Shown: piece after piece, positions 25,123-34,429 of the stretch
How the letters are laid out: the number at the start of each line of letters is the position of its first letter
How positions within the stretch are numbered: position 1 is the first letter of the stretch
DNA from: Pseudomonadota bacterium
Lineage (GTDB): Bacteria > Pseudomonadota > Gammaproteobacteria > Burkholderiales > Rhodocyclaceae
DNA: 64,000 bases
NCBI GenBank assembly: GCA_018241695.1
Contig: JAFEDH010000021.1
Coordinates: 1-64,000 of the forward strand
Reading direction: 5' to 3'
Notes under the pieces: model-generated
Told to the model about the DNA's origin: nothing
What the model saw: only the letters and a program-made list of their open reading frames with translations
Database searches by the model: none
Translations under genes and position numbers: made by a program

Positions 25123-26211
25123 ATGGCATTTTCCGCCGCCGATCACGGCCACATGACGCGCGCCCTGCGACTGGCCGCACGCGGCCTGTTCTCCACCAGC
25201 CCCAACCCCCGCGTCGGCTGTGTCATCGTCAGGAATACCACAGTAGTAGGCGAGGGCTGGCACGAAAAGGCCGGCGCGCCCCATGCCGAACCCCTGGCGC
25301 TGCATGCAGCGGGAAACGCGGCCCGGGACGCCACCGTCTATGTCACCCTGGAGCCCTGCAGCCACGTGGGCCGCACCCCGCCCTGCGCCGATGCGCTGAT
25401 CGATGCCGGCGTGGCGCGTGTGGTGGTGGCCATGACCGACCCCAATCCGCTCGTATCCGGCGCCGGGCTGGCCCGGCTGCGGACCGCCGGCATCGACGTG
25501 TCCACAGGCCTGCTGGAAACGGAGGCGCGCGAGCTCAACCTCGGGTTTATCTCGCGCATGACGCGGGGCCGCCCCTGGGTGCGTCTCAAGGTTGCCGCCA
25601 GTCTGGATGGCAAGACCGCCCTGAACAATGGCAAGTCGCAATGGATCACGGGGCCTGCCGCACGTCGCGATGCGCACGCATGGCGCGCCCGCAGCTGCGC
25701 CATGCTCACCGGCATCGGCACGGTGAAGGACGACGATCCGCAACTCACCGTGCGCGAGGTGGACACGCCCCGGCAACCGCTGCGGGTGGTGGTGGACAGC
25801 CACCTGGAGACGCCTCCGGGCGCCCGCATCCTGAAGGATGGCGCGGTCCTGATTGCCACCGCCGAAAATCCACCGGCGCGACTCCGCCCTCTTGAGGCCC
25901 GGGGAGCGGAAGTCGTGGTGCTGCCCGATGCGAATGGCCGGGTGGACCTGTCCGTACTGATGGCGGAACTGGGCCGGCGCGGCATCAACGAGGTCATGGT
26001 CGAGGCGGGCTCCCGCCTCAATGGCGCCCTGCTGCAGGCAAACTGCGTCGATGAACTGCTGATCTATCAGGCGCCGGTGCTGCTGGGCGAGCGTGCCCGC
26101 GGCATGTTCGACCTGGCCGAGCTTGCCAGCCTGGGCGACAGGCGCGAACTCGTGATTCGTGACCGCCGCATGCTGGGTGCCGACCAGCGCATCATCGCCC
26201 GCTTCTCCTGA
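25123..26211 (+). CDS. ribD: Bifunctional riboflavin deaminase/reductase RibD
   Basis: The 362-residue enzyme has an N-terminal cytidine-deaminase-like zinc domain with H54-A55-E56 and the C79/C88 pair in EPCSHVGRTPPC. The C-terminal reductase domain contains KVAASLDGKTALNNGKSQWI and VMVEAGSRLNGALLQ. It carries out the second and third steps of riboflavin synthesis. It is the last gene of this run. Confidence 0.97.
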   Translation: MAFSAADHGHMTRALRLAARGLFSTSPNPRVGCVIVRNTTVVGEGWHEKAGAPHAEPLALHAAGNAARDATVYVTLEPCSHVGRTPPCADALIDAGVARVVVAMTDPNPLVSGAGLARLRTAGIDVSTGLLETEARELNLGFISRMTRGRPWVRLKVAASLDGKTALNNGKSQWITGPAARRDAHAWRARSCAMLTGIGTVKDDDPQLTVREVDTPRQPLRVVVDSHLETPPGARILKDGAVLIATAENPPARLRPLEARGAEVVVLPDANGRVDLSVLMAELGRRGINEVMVEAGSRLNGALLQANCVDELLIYQAPVLLGERARGMFDLAELASLGDRRELVIRDRRMLGADQRIIARFS

Positions 26212-26334
26212 ATCAGCCGGGGCAGCGGGTGCGGGGCCGGTATCGTCAAGGCGGCCCGGTTCATGCGGCTGGACCTGTTGTGGTTGGCGATGCATCGCCA
26301 ACCCGAGCCGCCGCCCGAGGTCACGTCTGCCGTT

Positions 26335-27084
26335 TCACTCCCTGGCGCAAACCGCGCAGGCCGGATCGCGTGGCACGCGCAGACTGCGCCATTCCATGGC
26401 CAGGCCATCGAGCAGCAGCAGGCGGCCGGCCAGACTGGTACCGCAATCCGCGATGAGCTTGAGCGCCTCGGCCGCCTGCACGCTGCCGATGATGCCGGTG
26501 AGCGGCGCGAACACACCCATGGTGGCGCAGCGGACCTCCTCCGCATCCTCCCCCTCGGGAAACAGGCAGTGGTAACAGGGCGCATCGCCACGACGCGGAT
26601 CGAACACCGCCACCTGGCCATCGAAGCGGATCGCGGCGCCCGACACGAGCGGCTTGCGCGCACTGACGCAGGTACGATTCACGGCATGACGGGTGGCAAA
26701 GTTGTCGCTGCAATCGAGCACCAGATCGGCACCGGCCACCTCCCGTGCAAGGGCCTCGCCTTCCAGCCGGGATTGCAACGGTACGATTTGGATTTCCGGG
26801 TTGAGTGCAGCCAGCGTGCGGGCGCCGGAGGAGATCTTGGGCTCGCCCACGGCATCGTTGCGATGGAGTATCTGGCGTTGCAGATTGGTCAGGTCCACCG
26901 TGTCGGGATCGGCCAGCACCATGGTACCGACTCCGGCCGAGGCCAGGTAGTAGGCGGCCGGGGAACCCAGGCCGCCAGCGCCGATGATCAGCACCCGTGC
27001 GGCATTGATCCGCTCCTGCCCTTCAATGCCGATCTCGGGCAGCAGGATGTGGCGGCTATAGCGCAGGAGCTGGTTGTCGTTCAT
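26335..27084 (-). CDS. moeB: MoeB/ThiF-type adenylyltransferase
   Basis: The 249-residue E1-like enzyme has the start RYSRHILLPEIGIEGQERIN, nucleotide loop VLIIGAGGLGSPAAYYLASA, the SNLQRQ-type motif (TNLQRQILH), and CSDNFATRHAVN. Two zinc CxxC pairs (CYHC and CAVC) are present. It adenylates the C-terminus of MoaD or ThiS; there is no rhodanese domain. The choice between MoeB and ThiF cannot be made from sequence alone. It is the last gene of the gpmA-envC-ctpA run. Confidence 0.88.
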   Translation of the reverse strand: MNDNQLLRYSRHILLPEIGIEGQERINAARVLIIGAGGLGSPAAYYLASAGVGTMVLADPDTVDLTNLQRQILHRNDAVGEPKISSGARTLAALNPEIQIVPLQSRLEGEALAREVAGADLVLDCSDNFATRHAVNRTCVSARKPLVSGAAIRFDGQVAVFDPRRGDAPCYHCLFPEGEDAEEVRCATMGVFAPLTGIIGSVQAAEALKLIADCGTSLAGRLLLLDGLAMEWRSLRVPRDPACAVCARE

Positions 27085-27188
27085 GAACTCGGGGCCTGAT
27101 CGGGACGGAGCGGATGTCGCTGTGGTTGCTGCCTGGCTTCCGCCTGCGGGAACCCGGGTGAAAGACCGTGAAGGGCCGGGATGAGCGG

Positions 27189-27674
27189 CTACTTTTCCTC
27201 ACGCAACTCCGGCGGTGTGTCGTCGTGGTCACCGTGCAGATGGCGCTCCCATGCCTTGGAATAGATTTCGTGGGATTGCTTGATGAGGCGCTCCGGCTGC
27301 TGCAGATTGCGCAGCTGGGTTTCCTCGCAGAAATAGATCACCGCCCGCACCAACTGGTGATAGACCGAATTGTCGAGGTGAAAGCCCTGGCGGATCAGCG
27401 CGGTCTCGATGGCCTGCAGGCTGTGCTGGTGAATGTCATACTCGATGCACAGGCTGAACTCGCCGTGGCCGGGCTGCACATCCAGGCCTTCGATGGCCGC
27501 GAGCAGCTGGCGGACTTCCCGCACCTGCCCGGGACGGGCATGATCGAAGCGGAGTTCGCGCTGCTTGCGGCTTCCCGGGTGGGGGTCGAACACCGGCAAC
27601 GTATTCCGGCCACGCTCCTCATCCCGAAGCTTGCGGGCCTTCTCGACCGTCATCTTGCCTGAGTGCGCCACCAC
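27189..27674 (-). CDS. Conserved hypothetical protein
   Basis: A 161-residue hydrophilic protein with no signal peptide or membrane segment. It is mixed-charge, with GEFSLCIEYDIHQHSLQAIE and SVYHQLVRAVIYFCEETQLR in the middle. The start may be GTG at 27674, 10 bases after the ctpA stop, or ATG at 27653 (MTVEKARKL). I do not recognise the family. Its place between ctpA and moeB suggests co-transcription with them. Confidence 0.65.
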   Translation of the reverse strand: MVAHSGKMTVEKARKLRDEERGRNTLPVFDPHPGSRKQRELRFDHARPGQVREVRQLLAAIEGLDVQPGHGEFSLCIEYDIHQHSLQAIETALIRQGFHLDNSVYHQLVRAVIYFCEETQLRNLQQPERLIKQSHEIYSKAWERHLHGDHDDTPPELREEK

Positions 27675-27684
27675 CGCCCCCTTC

Positions 27685-29076
27685 CTACTTCTTGCGGATC
27701 ACCTGCCAGGCCTTGAGCAGATTCATGGCCTGCTTCAATTGATAGTCGTCCTTGGAGGCATATTCCAGCGGCTTGTATGGTGACTCTTCCTCCTGGCCCT
27801 TGCCCTTGTCACGACCTTTTGCCGCGTCGAGATTGGCCGATTTGTCACGGTCATTGGCCAGATGCCGATCCAGATCGGCTTCACGGATATGGTCGCGCGC
27901 TTCGCCGTTGGGCGACTCTTCCACATCAACATCCGGCGTGATTCCCTTGAGCTGGATCGAGCGGCCGCTGGGCGTGTAATAGCGCGCCGTGGTGAGCTTG
28001 ATGCCGGTGTTGGCCGACAGCGGCAGGACGGTCTGCACCGATCCCTTGCCGAAGGTCTGGGTGCCGAGGATCACGGCACGCTTGTGATCCTGCAGCGCTC
28101 CGGCCACGATCTCCGATGCGGAAGCCGAGCCGCTATTGACCAGCACCACCATGGGCACGTCATGCACTGCGGCGGGCAGGCTCTTGAGCGGGTCCTGCTT
28201 GCTGCCACGCAGATAATCGTCCGGGTTGGCGAAGAACTTGCGGTTGGCGTCCTCGATGCGACCTTCGGTGGATACGACCAGGGATTGCGCGGGCAGGAAC
28301 GCCGCCGACACGCCGACCGCGGCATTGAGCAGGCCGCCAGGATCGCTGCGCAGATCGAGCACCAGGCCCTTCAGGGGTGCGCCCTTGTTTTCCTTGTCCT
28401 TGTAAAGCTTGTCCAGATGGCGCGCCAGATCGGCAATGGTTTCCTCCTGGAACTGGGTGATGCGCACATAGCCATAGCCGGGTTCGAGCAGTTTGGACTT
28501 GACGCTGGCGACCTTGATCCGGTCACGGGTCACCGTGATCACCAATGGCTTGACTTCGCCCTTGCGAATGATGGTGAGCGTGATGTTGGTCTTGGGCTTG
28601 CCGCGCATCTTTTTCACGGCTTCGGCCAGGGTCATGCCGCGCACCGGCGTTTCGTCGAGCTTGACGATGAAATCGCCCGGCTTCACGCCCGCGCGCCAGG
28701 CCGGGGTGTCCTCGATCGGGGCAACCACCTTGACATAGCCATCTTCCATGCCGACCTCGATGCCCAGACCGCCGAACTCGCCCTGGGTGGTGACCTGCAG
28801 ATCCTTGAAGGCGTCGGCATCGAGATAGGTGGAGTGGGGATCGAGATTGGAAAGCATGCCGCTGATCGCATAGGTGATCAGCTTTTTGTCGTCGACCGGC
28901 TCCACATAGCCCTGCTTGATGGCATTGAACACATCGGCGAAGCTGCGCAGTTCCTCGACCGGCAAAGCGGTTTTGGCTTCGTCCTTGCCCGCGATGGCGG
29001 AAATCTGAAGGCTGATCAGGATGCCGGCGATCATGCCGGCGCCGATCAGGCCGAACTTTTGCAGCTTGCTGCCCAT
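27685..29076 (-). CDS. ctpA: C-terminal processing peptidase (S41)
   Basis: The 463-residue protein has an N-terminal membrane or signal segment (KFGLIGAGMIAGILISLQIS) and a PDZ domain at about 95-180 (FGGLGIEVGMEDGYVKVVAP, VKPGDFIVKLDETPV). The S41 catalytic domain has the serine in the SASAS run at about 317-321 and Lys344 in FGKGSVQ. It trims C-termini of periplasmic proteins, and CtpA-type proteases in Gram-negatives act on cell-wall hydrolases. The adjacent envC gene, an activator of such hydrolases, fits. ATG at 29076 with AGGGA was chosen over an upstream in-frame start. Confidence 0.93.
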   Translation of the reverse strand: MGSKLQKFGLIGAGMIAGILISLQISAIAGKDEAKTALPVEELRSFADVFNAIKQGYVEPVDDKKLITYAISGMLSNLDPHSTYLDADAFKDLQVTTQGEFGGLGIEVGMEDGYVKVVAPIEDTPAWRAGVKPGDFIVKLDETPVRGMTLAEAVKKMRGKPKTNITLTIIRKGEVKPLVITVTRDRIKVASVKSKLLEPGYGYVRITQFQEETIADLARHLDKLYKDKENKGAPLKGLVLDLRSDPGGLLNAAVGVSAAFLPAQSLVVSTEGRIEDANRKFFANPDDYLRGSKQDPLKSLPAAVHDVPMVVLVNSGSASASEIVAGALQDHKRAVILGTQTFGKGSVQTVLPLSANTGIKLTTARYYTPSGRSIQLKGITPDVDVEESPNGEARDHIREADLDRHLANDRDKSANLDAAKGRDKGKGQEEESPYKPLEYASKDDYQLKQAMNLLKAWQVIRKK

Positions 29077-29108
29077 GAAATGTCCCTGGAATATTCTGGA
29101 GATCGCCG

Positions 29109-30350
29109 TCAGCGCGGAGCCATCCATTTGAGCGGATCGAAGGGTTGCCCCTGATAGCGGAGTTCAAAGTATAAACCCGATTCTCCCGCTCCACCGCTGG
29201 CACCGACGGCCGCGACCGGCTCGCCCGCCTTCACTTCCTGGCCGGTGGTACGCAACAGGTTTCGGTTGTTGCCATAGACCGAGAGAAAGCCATCGCCGTG
29301 ATCGATGATGATCAGGTTGCCGAAACCGCGCAGATTGTCCGCGAAAGCAACCCGGCCCGCAGCCACGGCATGCACTTCCACACCTTCGGCGGCGCGGATG
29401 AAAAGGCCCTTCCAGACGCTGCCCTCCCCCCGGGGGCTGCCGAAGCGGCCGGCGATTTCGCCCTGCACCGGCAGCCGCAACCGCCCTTTCTGGGCGGCAA
29501 AGGCGCCCCGTGCCGTTGAAATGTCGGCCGACCGGAGAGGTGGCGGCGGTGGCACTCCCGGCTCCGTGCCCGCACCGGGTTTTCTGCCCGGCCGGGGGGA
29601 CGGCGCGGAATGAGGCTTTTGCCGGGCCAAATTTTCAATCAGCCGGGTCAGGCGCTGCTCGCTGGCCTTGAGTGTCTCGATTTCCTTCTTCTGCGTCTGG
29701 ATTCGCTGGCCGATATGCGCCAGCAACTCCTGCCGTTCATGCTGCCGGGCAAGCAGCGCGGCACGTCCTGCCGCCTGGTCCTGCTCGATGCGGCCGAGTT
29801 CTCCCCGCTTTTCCGCAGCGGCGGTGGCCAGACGCTGCTTTTCCTGCAGATCCTGTTTCAGGTCGCCCAGCGCCCGGGTCTGGGCCTGCGAAACCAGCGC
29901 AAGGTAATAGCGGTCACGGGTCGACTGGCCGGGATCTTCTCCACGCAACACATCCCCGAGGGTATCGGGTTCGCCATGCACGTACTCCCGGTAAAGCTGT
30001 GCCGCAAGCTGCTTTTGTCGTGCCTCGATACGGCCGGCCGTCCGGGCCGATTGCGTGTTGAGGGTATCGAGCGCGGATTCGGCAAGGGCCCGCTGGCGGG
30101 CAAGGTCGGCCAGGCGGCGATTGGCGGCGGCAACGAGCTTGTCATTCTCCCTGAGCTGGGCCGCCACTCCCGAGCGCGTGGCCTCGCTTCTGGCCAGATC
30201 CTTTTCAAGATTGCCGATGCGCCCGCGCAGGGCCTTCAGCTCGGTCTTGTGCCCCGCAGCGGCGGCGGACGGCGCCAGCAGGGTCAGGAGAAGAATGGCG
30301 GACGGAACACAGACGGTCCGTCCCGCCCGGGCGGACCATCTTCGCAGCAG
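29109..30350 (-). CDS. envC: Murein hydrolase activator EnvC, probable CTG start
   Basis: The C-terminal LytM/M23 domain (VWKGLFIRAAEGVEVHAVAA to YFELRYQGQPFDPLKW) lacks the zinc ligands: the HxxxD site reads K/RAAE and the HxH site reads YFELR. That is the degenerate form typical of EnvC, which activates amidases instead of cutting wall itself. A long coiled coil rich in Q, E, K and R lies upstream. The frame continues past the GTG at 30167 to a signal peptide (CVPSAILLLTLLAPSAAAA) with no ATG, GTG or TTG before it. A CTG at 30350 preceded by GGAG (7 bases) is the best start, giving 413 residues. An ATG at 30338 is out of frame. Confidence 0.85.
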   Translation of the reverse strand: MLRRWSARAGRTVCVPSAILLLTLLAPSAAAAGHKTELKALRGRIGNLEKDLARSEATRSGVAAQLRENDKLVAAANRRLADLARQRALAESALDTLNTQSARTAGRIEARQKQLAAQLYREYVHGEPDTLGDVLRGEDPGQSTRDRYYLALVSQAQTRALGDLKQDLQEKQRLATAAAEKRGELGRIEQDQAAGRAALLARQHERQELLAHIGQRIQTQKKEIETLKASEQRLTRLIENLARQKPHSAPSPRPGRKPGAGTEPGVPPPPPLRSADISTARGAFAAQKGRLRLPVQGEIAGRFGSPRGEGSVWKGLFIRAAEGVEVHAVAAGRVAFADNLRGFGNLIIIDHGDGFLSVYGNNRNLLRTTGQEVKAGEPVAAVGASGGAGESGLYFELRYQGQPFDPLKWMAPR

Positions 30351-30376
30351 GGGGACGCTCCGGCCCGGGGTCAGGA

Positions 30377-31126
30377 TCAGGCCCGGGCCTTGCCCTGTGC
30401 CGCCACTGCGGCCATGGCGGCGGCAATGGCGTCCTGGTCGCCCAGGTAATAGCGCTTGACGGGTTTCAGCTCCGCATCCAGCTCATACACCAGGGGCTGC
30501 GCGGTGGGAATGTTGAGATTCACGATGTCGGCGTCGGAAACCCCGTCGAGATATTTGATCAGGGCGCGCAGGCTGTTGCCGTGGGCGGCAATCACCACGC
30601 GCCGGCCGGAACGAATGGCGGGAGCGATCTGTTCGTTCCAGAAGGGCAGGACGCGGTCCACGGTGTCCTTGAGGCACTCGGTACGGGGCAGTTCCGTGCG
30701 CGCAAGGCCGGCATAGCGCGGATCGCCCAGTTCCCAGCGGGGATCGTTCTCTTCCAGCGGCGGGGGCGGGGTGTCATAGGCGCGGCGCCAGACCAGCACC
30801 TGGTCATCGCCGAACCTGGCGGCGGTCTCGGCCTTGTTGAGGCCCTGCAGTGCGCCGTAATGGCGCTCGTTGAGTCGCCAGGAATGATGAACCGGGATCC
30901 ACAGACGGTCCATTTCCTCCAGCACGGTCCATAAGGTTTTGATGGCGCGCTTGAGCACCGAGGTATACGCCACATCGAAGGCAAAGCCCTCGGCCTTGAG
31001 CAGCTGGCCTGCCGCCCGGGCTTCGGCCAGGCCTTTTTCGGTCAGGCCGACATCGGTCCAGCCGGTGAAGCGGTTTTCCTGATTCCAGACGGATTCGCCG
31101 TGGCGCAACAGAACGATCTTGTACAT
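30377..31126 (-). CDS. gpmA: 2,3-bisphosphoglycerate-dependent phosphoglycerate mutase
   Basis: The 249-residue protein is a full d[23 protein letters not shown] with catalytic His9, [27 protein letters not shown], and the second histidine in [19 protein letters not shown]. It catalyses 3- to 2-phosphoglycerate conversion in glycolysis and gluconeogenesis. It heads the minus-strand run gpmA-envC-ctpA, divergent from the rhodanese gene. The ATG at 31126 was chosen; the longer open frame upstream has no homology to the family. Confidence 0.97.
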   Translation of the reverse strand: MYKIVLLRHGESVWNQENRFTGWTDVGLTEKGLAEARAAGQLLKAEGFAFDVAYTSVLKRAIKTLWTVLEEMDRLWIPVHHSWRLNERHYGALQGLNKAETAARFGDDQVLVWRRAYDTPPPPLEENDPRWELGDPRYAGLARTELPRTECLKDTVDRVLPFWNEQIAPAIRSGRRVVIAAHGNSLRALIKYLDGVSDADIVNLNIPTAQPLVYELDAELKPVKRYYLGDQDAIAAAMAAVAAQGKARA

Positions 31127-31232
31127 GGGGTTATTCCGGAAACTGTGAATCGACCCATCTGAATGGTTAACGGCTGGGCCGGAAGAACTGCGTATTTTAT
31201 AATAGGGACTCCCGAAATTCCCGGTCGACACT

Positions 31233-31658
31233 GTGCAAACCCCTCTCGTTCTCGAATTCATCAAGGAAAACCTTCCTCTTGTGGCCATTGCCGTCGCCAG
31301 CGGCGCCGTGGTGTTGTGGCAGACACTTCGCGGTAATGGCCGGCACCAGCTCTCGGCGGCCGAGGCCACGCTCAAGATCAACCGCGAGGATGCGGTGGTG
31401 GTCGATGTGCGGGAAAGTTCGGAATGGTCCTCGGGCCATATTCCCAATGCCCGCCATATCCCCCTGGGACAGCTGGAGAAACGCATTGCAGAACTGGAAA
31501 AATTCAAGTCCCGACCCCTGATTGTCTGCTGCGCTTCCGGCAACCGGGCAGCCGACGCCACAGCCACCCTGCGCCGGATCGGCTTCGAACAGGCGTACAC
31601 CCTGCGCGGCGGCATCGGTGGCTGGGTCGATGCCGGCCTGCCAACCACCGGCAAATGA
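31233..31658 (+). CDS. Membrane-anchored rhodanese-like protein
   Basis: The 141-residue protein starts at GTG. One N-terminal transmembrane segment ([19 protein letters not shown]) anchors a rhodanese domain whose active-site loop is Cys100-A-S-G-N-R. WVDAGLP closes the domain. A consensus -10 TATAAT lies at 31198-31203. It probably moves sulfane sulfur. The order rhodanese-grxC-secB-gpsA is a conserved betaproteobacterial block. Confidence 0.88.
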   Translation: MQTPLVLEFIKENLPLVAIAVASGAVVLWQTLRGNGRHQLSAAEATLKINREDAVVVDVRESSEWSSGHIPNARHIPLGQLEKRIAELEKFKSRPLIVCCASGNRAADATATLRRIGFEQAYTLRGGIGGWVDAGLPTTGK

Positions 31659-31668
31659 GGAGATCACC

Positions 31669-31926
31669 ATGCCCCGCGTCCTGATGTACACCTCCGCCGT
31701 CTGCCCCTATTGCGCCCGGGCGGAGCAGCTGCTCCGTCGCAAGGGTGTGGAGAACATTGAAAAAATCCGCGTCGATACCAATCCCGTGCGGCGTCAGGAA
31801 ATGATGGAAATCACCGGCCAGCGTACCGTGCCCCAGATCTTCATCGGTGAAACCCATGTCGGTGGCTGCGACGATCTCTATGCCCTCGACCACGCCGGCG
31901 GGCTCGACCCGCTGCTGAACGGGTAG
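31669..31926 (+). CDS. grxC: Glutaredoxin 3
   Basis: The 85-residue protein has the redox pair C12-P-Y-C15, [20 protein letters not shown] and a GrxC-like length. It reduces disulfides with glutathione. The ATG at 31669 has GAGGAG just upstream and lies 10 bases after the rhodanese stop. Confidence 0.96.
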   Translation: MPRVLMYTSAVCPYCARAEQLLRRKGVENIEKIRVDTNPVRRQEMMEITGQRTVPQIFIGETHVGGCDDLYALDHAGGLDPLLNG

Positions 31927-31966
31927 AATCCGGCCCCTGTCCAACCTCCACCGTCCCGGAACCATC

Positions 31967-32437
31967 ATGAGCGACCAGCCCGAGCAGCCCGTTTTCTCCA
32001 TCGAGAAGATCTACGTCAAGGATCTGTCCGTCGAAGTCCCCAATGCCCCGCAGATCTTCCTCGAAACCGGAGCGCCCGAGGTTTCCATCCAGCTCCAGAC
32101 CAATGCCGGCAGCGTCGGTGACGGCCTCTATGAAGCCGCAGTGACCATCACCGTCACCGCCAAGGCCGGGGACAAGGTCTATTTCCTGGTGGAAGCCGGT
32201 CAGGCCGGGGTCTTCCAGATCCGCAACATCCCTAATCAGGACATGGACCCCATCCTGGCCGTGGCCTGTCCCAACATTCTCTACCCCTATCTGCGCGAAA
32301 CCGTTTCCGACGCCGTCAATCGCGCCGGCTTTCCCCCCGTGCTGCTCGCCCCGGTGAACTTCGAGGCCCTGTACCAGCAGCGTATGGCCGCCGAACAGGC
32401 CAACACCGCCGGTTCCGGCGAGGTTCCCATCCAGTAA
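31967..32437 (+). CDS. secB: Protein-export chaperone SecB
   Basis: The 156-residue protein is Sec[21 protein letters not shown] at the N-terminus, [40 protein letters not shown] and [15 protein letters not shown]. It keeps secretory precursors unfolded for SecA. It is followed by the SH3-domain gene after 8 bases. Confidence 0.97.
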   Translation: MSDQPEQPVFSIEKIYVKDLSVEVPNAPQIFLETGAPEVSIQLQTNAGSVGDGLYEAAVTITVTAKAGDKVYFLVEAGQAGVFQIRNIPNQDMDPILAVACPNILYPYLRETVSDAVNRAGFPPVLLAPVNFEALYQQRMAAEQANTAGSGEVPIQ

Positions 32438-32445
32438 TCGCTGTC

Positions 32446-32889
32446 ATGGCGCCCCGGCTCTGCACGCTGCTTCTCGCCCTGGTGGCGCTGCCTGCCGCGG
32501 CGCTGGATTTCCGCTCTATCGCGGAGCCGGCGCTGCTCTACGACGCCCCGTCGGCTCAGGCGGCCCGGCGCTTCATCATTGCCCGTGGCACCCCGCTGGA
32601 ACTGGTGCTGGCCAATGGTGCCTGGTCCAAGGTGCGCGATGCCCAGGGCGACATGGCCTGGATCGAATCCCGCGCGCTTTCCACACAGCGGACCGTGATG
32701 GTGCGCGCCGACCGGGCGCAGATCCGCAGCCAGGCAGATGACAAATCCCCGCTTGTGTTCGAGGCCGGCCGCGATGTAGTGCTGGATCTGGTTGACGCCA
32801 CGAGCACCGTTCCCGCCGGATGGGCCAGGGTACGCCACCGCGACGGCCAGCAGGGCTACGTGCGCATCCCCCAGATATGGGGCCTGTGA
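32446..32889 (+). CDS. Exported SH3-domain protein
   Basis: The 147-residue protein has a signal peptide ([20 protein letters not shown]) and two tandem bacterial SH3-like repeats ([20 protein letters not shown] and [20 protein letters not shown]). Such proteins often bind peptidoglycan in the periplasm. It lies between secB and gpsA. The precise role is unknown. Confidence 0.8.
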   Translation: MAPRLCTLLLALVALPAAALDFRSIAEPALLYDAPSAQAARRFIIARGTPLELVLANGAWSKVRDAQGDMAWIESRALSTQRTVMVRADRAQIRSQADDKSPLVFEAGRDVVLDLVDATSTVPAGWARVRHRDGQQGYVRIPQIWGL

Positions 32890-32911
32890 ACCCGCCCATC
32901 CCGCCCGCGTC

Positions 32912-33889
32912 ATGAAAATCGCGGTACTCGGTGCCGGCGCCTGGGGAACGGCCCTGGCGATCAGCTTCGCCTCCAGGCACGATATCCTCCTCTGGGCGCG
33001 TGATCCCGGCCAGGTGGCGATGATGTCGGAACAGCGCACCAATGCCCGCTACCTGCAAGGCCACCCCTTTCCCCCGACACTGAACACAAGCGCGGCGCCG
33101 ACCGATCTGGCCGGCGCTGATCTGGCCGTGGTGGCCACCCCCCTTGCCGGTCTGCGTGATGCCGCCGCCCTGCTGGCGCAGCACTGCCCGGAGGCGCCAC
33201 TGCTCTGGGCCTGCAAGGGGATGGAAGTCGGCAGCAGCCTCTTGCCCCACCAGATCGTGGCCGAGGTACGCGGGACGATTCCCTGTGGCGCCCTTACCGG
33301 TCCGAGCTTCGCCCAGGAAGTGGCGCGCGGACTGCCCACGGCGATCGTCCTCGCCTCATCCGATGGAGCTTTTGCCAGCCATACCGCCCGCGAATTGAGC
33401 ACCCCGCGGCTTCGTATCTATGCCAATGAGGATGTGATCGGCGCCGAAATCGGCGGTGCGGTGAAGAATGTGCTGGCCATCGCCAGCGGCATCTGCGACG
33501 GACTGGGTCTGGGCCTCAATGCCCGTGCCGCGCTGGTGACCCGGGGCCTGGCCGAAATCACCCGCTTCGGCTGCGCGCTGGGCGCACAACGCGAAACCTT
33601 CATGGGCCTGACCGGACTGGGCGACCTGCTGCTCACCTGCACCGGTGATCTGTCCCGCAACCGCCGCGTTGGCCTGGGGCTGGCGGCAGGCCATTCCCTG
33701 CCCACGATCACCGGGCATCTGGGCCACGTCGCCGAAGGCGTTTCCGCCGCCCATGCCGTACTGGCACGGGCCGCAACCCTGGGGGTGGACATGCCCATCA
33801 CGGCCAGCGTCTGCGCCGTGCTCGACGCCCGGTTGAGCGCGGCCGATGCCGCGGCGCAGCTCATGGAGCGCGATCCCGGATCAGAATAG
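32912..33889 (+). CDS. gpsA: Glycerol-3-phosphate dehydrogenase
   Basis: The 325-residue enzyme has the NAD(P) Rossmann start [20 protein letters not shown], catalytic lysine in [13 protein letters not shown], and the substrate loop [16 protein letters not shown]. It makes sn-glycerol-3-phosphate for phospholipids. Its 3' end overlaps the convergent trmL gene by 9 bases. The long open frame upstream of the ATG at 32912 belongs to shadow sequence. Confidence 0.96.
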   Translation: MKIAVLGAGAWGTALAISFASRHDILLWARDPGQVAMMSEQRTNARYLQGHPFPPTLNTSAAPTDLAGADLAVVATPLAGLRDAAALLAQHCPEAPLLWACKGMEVGSSLLPHQIVAEVRGTIPCGALTGPSFAQEVARGLPTAIVLASSDGAFASHTARELSTPRLRIYANEDVIGAEIGGAVKNVLAIASGICDGLGLGLNARAALVTRGLAEITRFGCALGAQRETFMGLTGLGDLLLTCTGDLSRNRRVGLGLAAGHSLPTITGHLGHVAEGVSAAHAVLARAATLGVDMPITASVCAVLDARLSAADAAAQLMERDPGSE

Positions 33890-34348
33890 GGCACCGGAGA
33901 AATCCATCTGGCGCCAGGCTTCGTACACGGTAATGGCCACGGCATTGGAAAGATTGATACTGCGGTTGCCCGCGACCATGGGCAGGCGGATGCGTCGTTC
34001 CGCTGCGAACTCCTCCCGCACCGCATCCGGCAGGCCCGCTGTCTCCGGACCGAAAACGAAAACATCTCCCGCAGCGTAGCGGATCCGGTCGTGACGGACA
34101 CTGCCCCGGGTGGTCAGGGCGAACATGCGCCGGCCCGCCAACGCATCCTTGCAGTGCGCCCAGTCCGGATGCACGGTGACGTGAGCCAGATCCCGGTAAT
34201 CCATGCCTGCCCGTTTCAGCTGGCGATCGTCCAGGCTGTAACCGAGCGGCTCCACCAGATGCAGCGGGCAGCCGGCATTGGCGGAAAGACGCAGGATATT
34301 GCCTGTATTGGGGGGGATTTCAGGCTGATATAGGACGATGTGGAACAC
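33881..34348 (-). CDS. trmL: tRNA (cytidine(34)-2'-O)-methyltransferase TrmL
   Basis: The 155-residue SPOUT methyltransferase has [20 protein letters not shown], the knot motifs [11 protein letters not shown] and [20 protein letters not shown], and the family length. It methylates the wobble ribose of tRNA-Leu. The start is a GTG at 34348 ([10 protein letters not shown]); no ATG fits. It ends inside the last codons of convergent gpsA. Confidence 0.93.
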   Translation of the reverse strand: MFHIVLYQPEIPPNTGNILRLSANAGCPLHLVEPLGYSLDDRQLKRAGMDYRDLAHVTVHPDWAHCKDALAGRRMFALTTRGSVRHDRIRYAAGDVFVFGPETAGLPDAVREEFAAERRIRLPMVAGNRSINLSNAVAITVYEAWRQMDFSGALF

Positions 34349-34429
34349 GGTTTGCAGATAGGCTAGAGGCTGTAGGATTCTGTCCGCCCGGAACGGGTGG
34401 AAACAACCGGATTTTAGTGGAGTGGTGCA

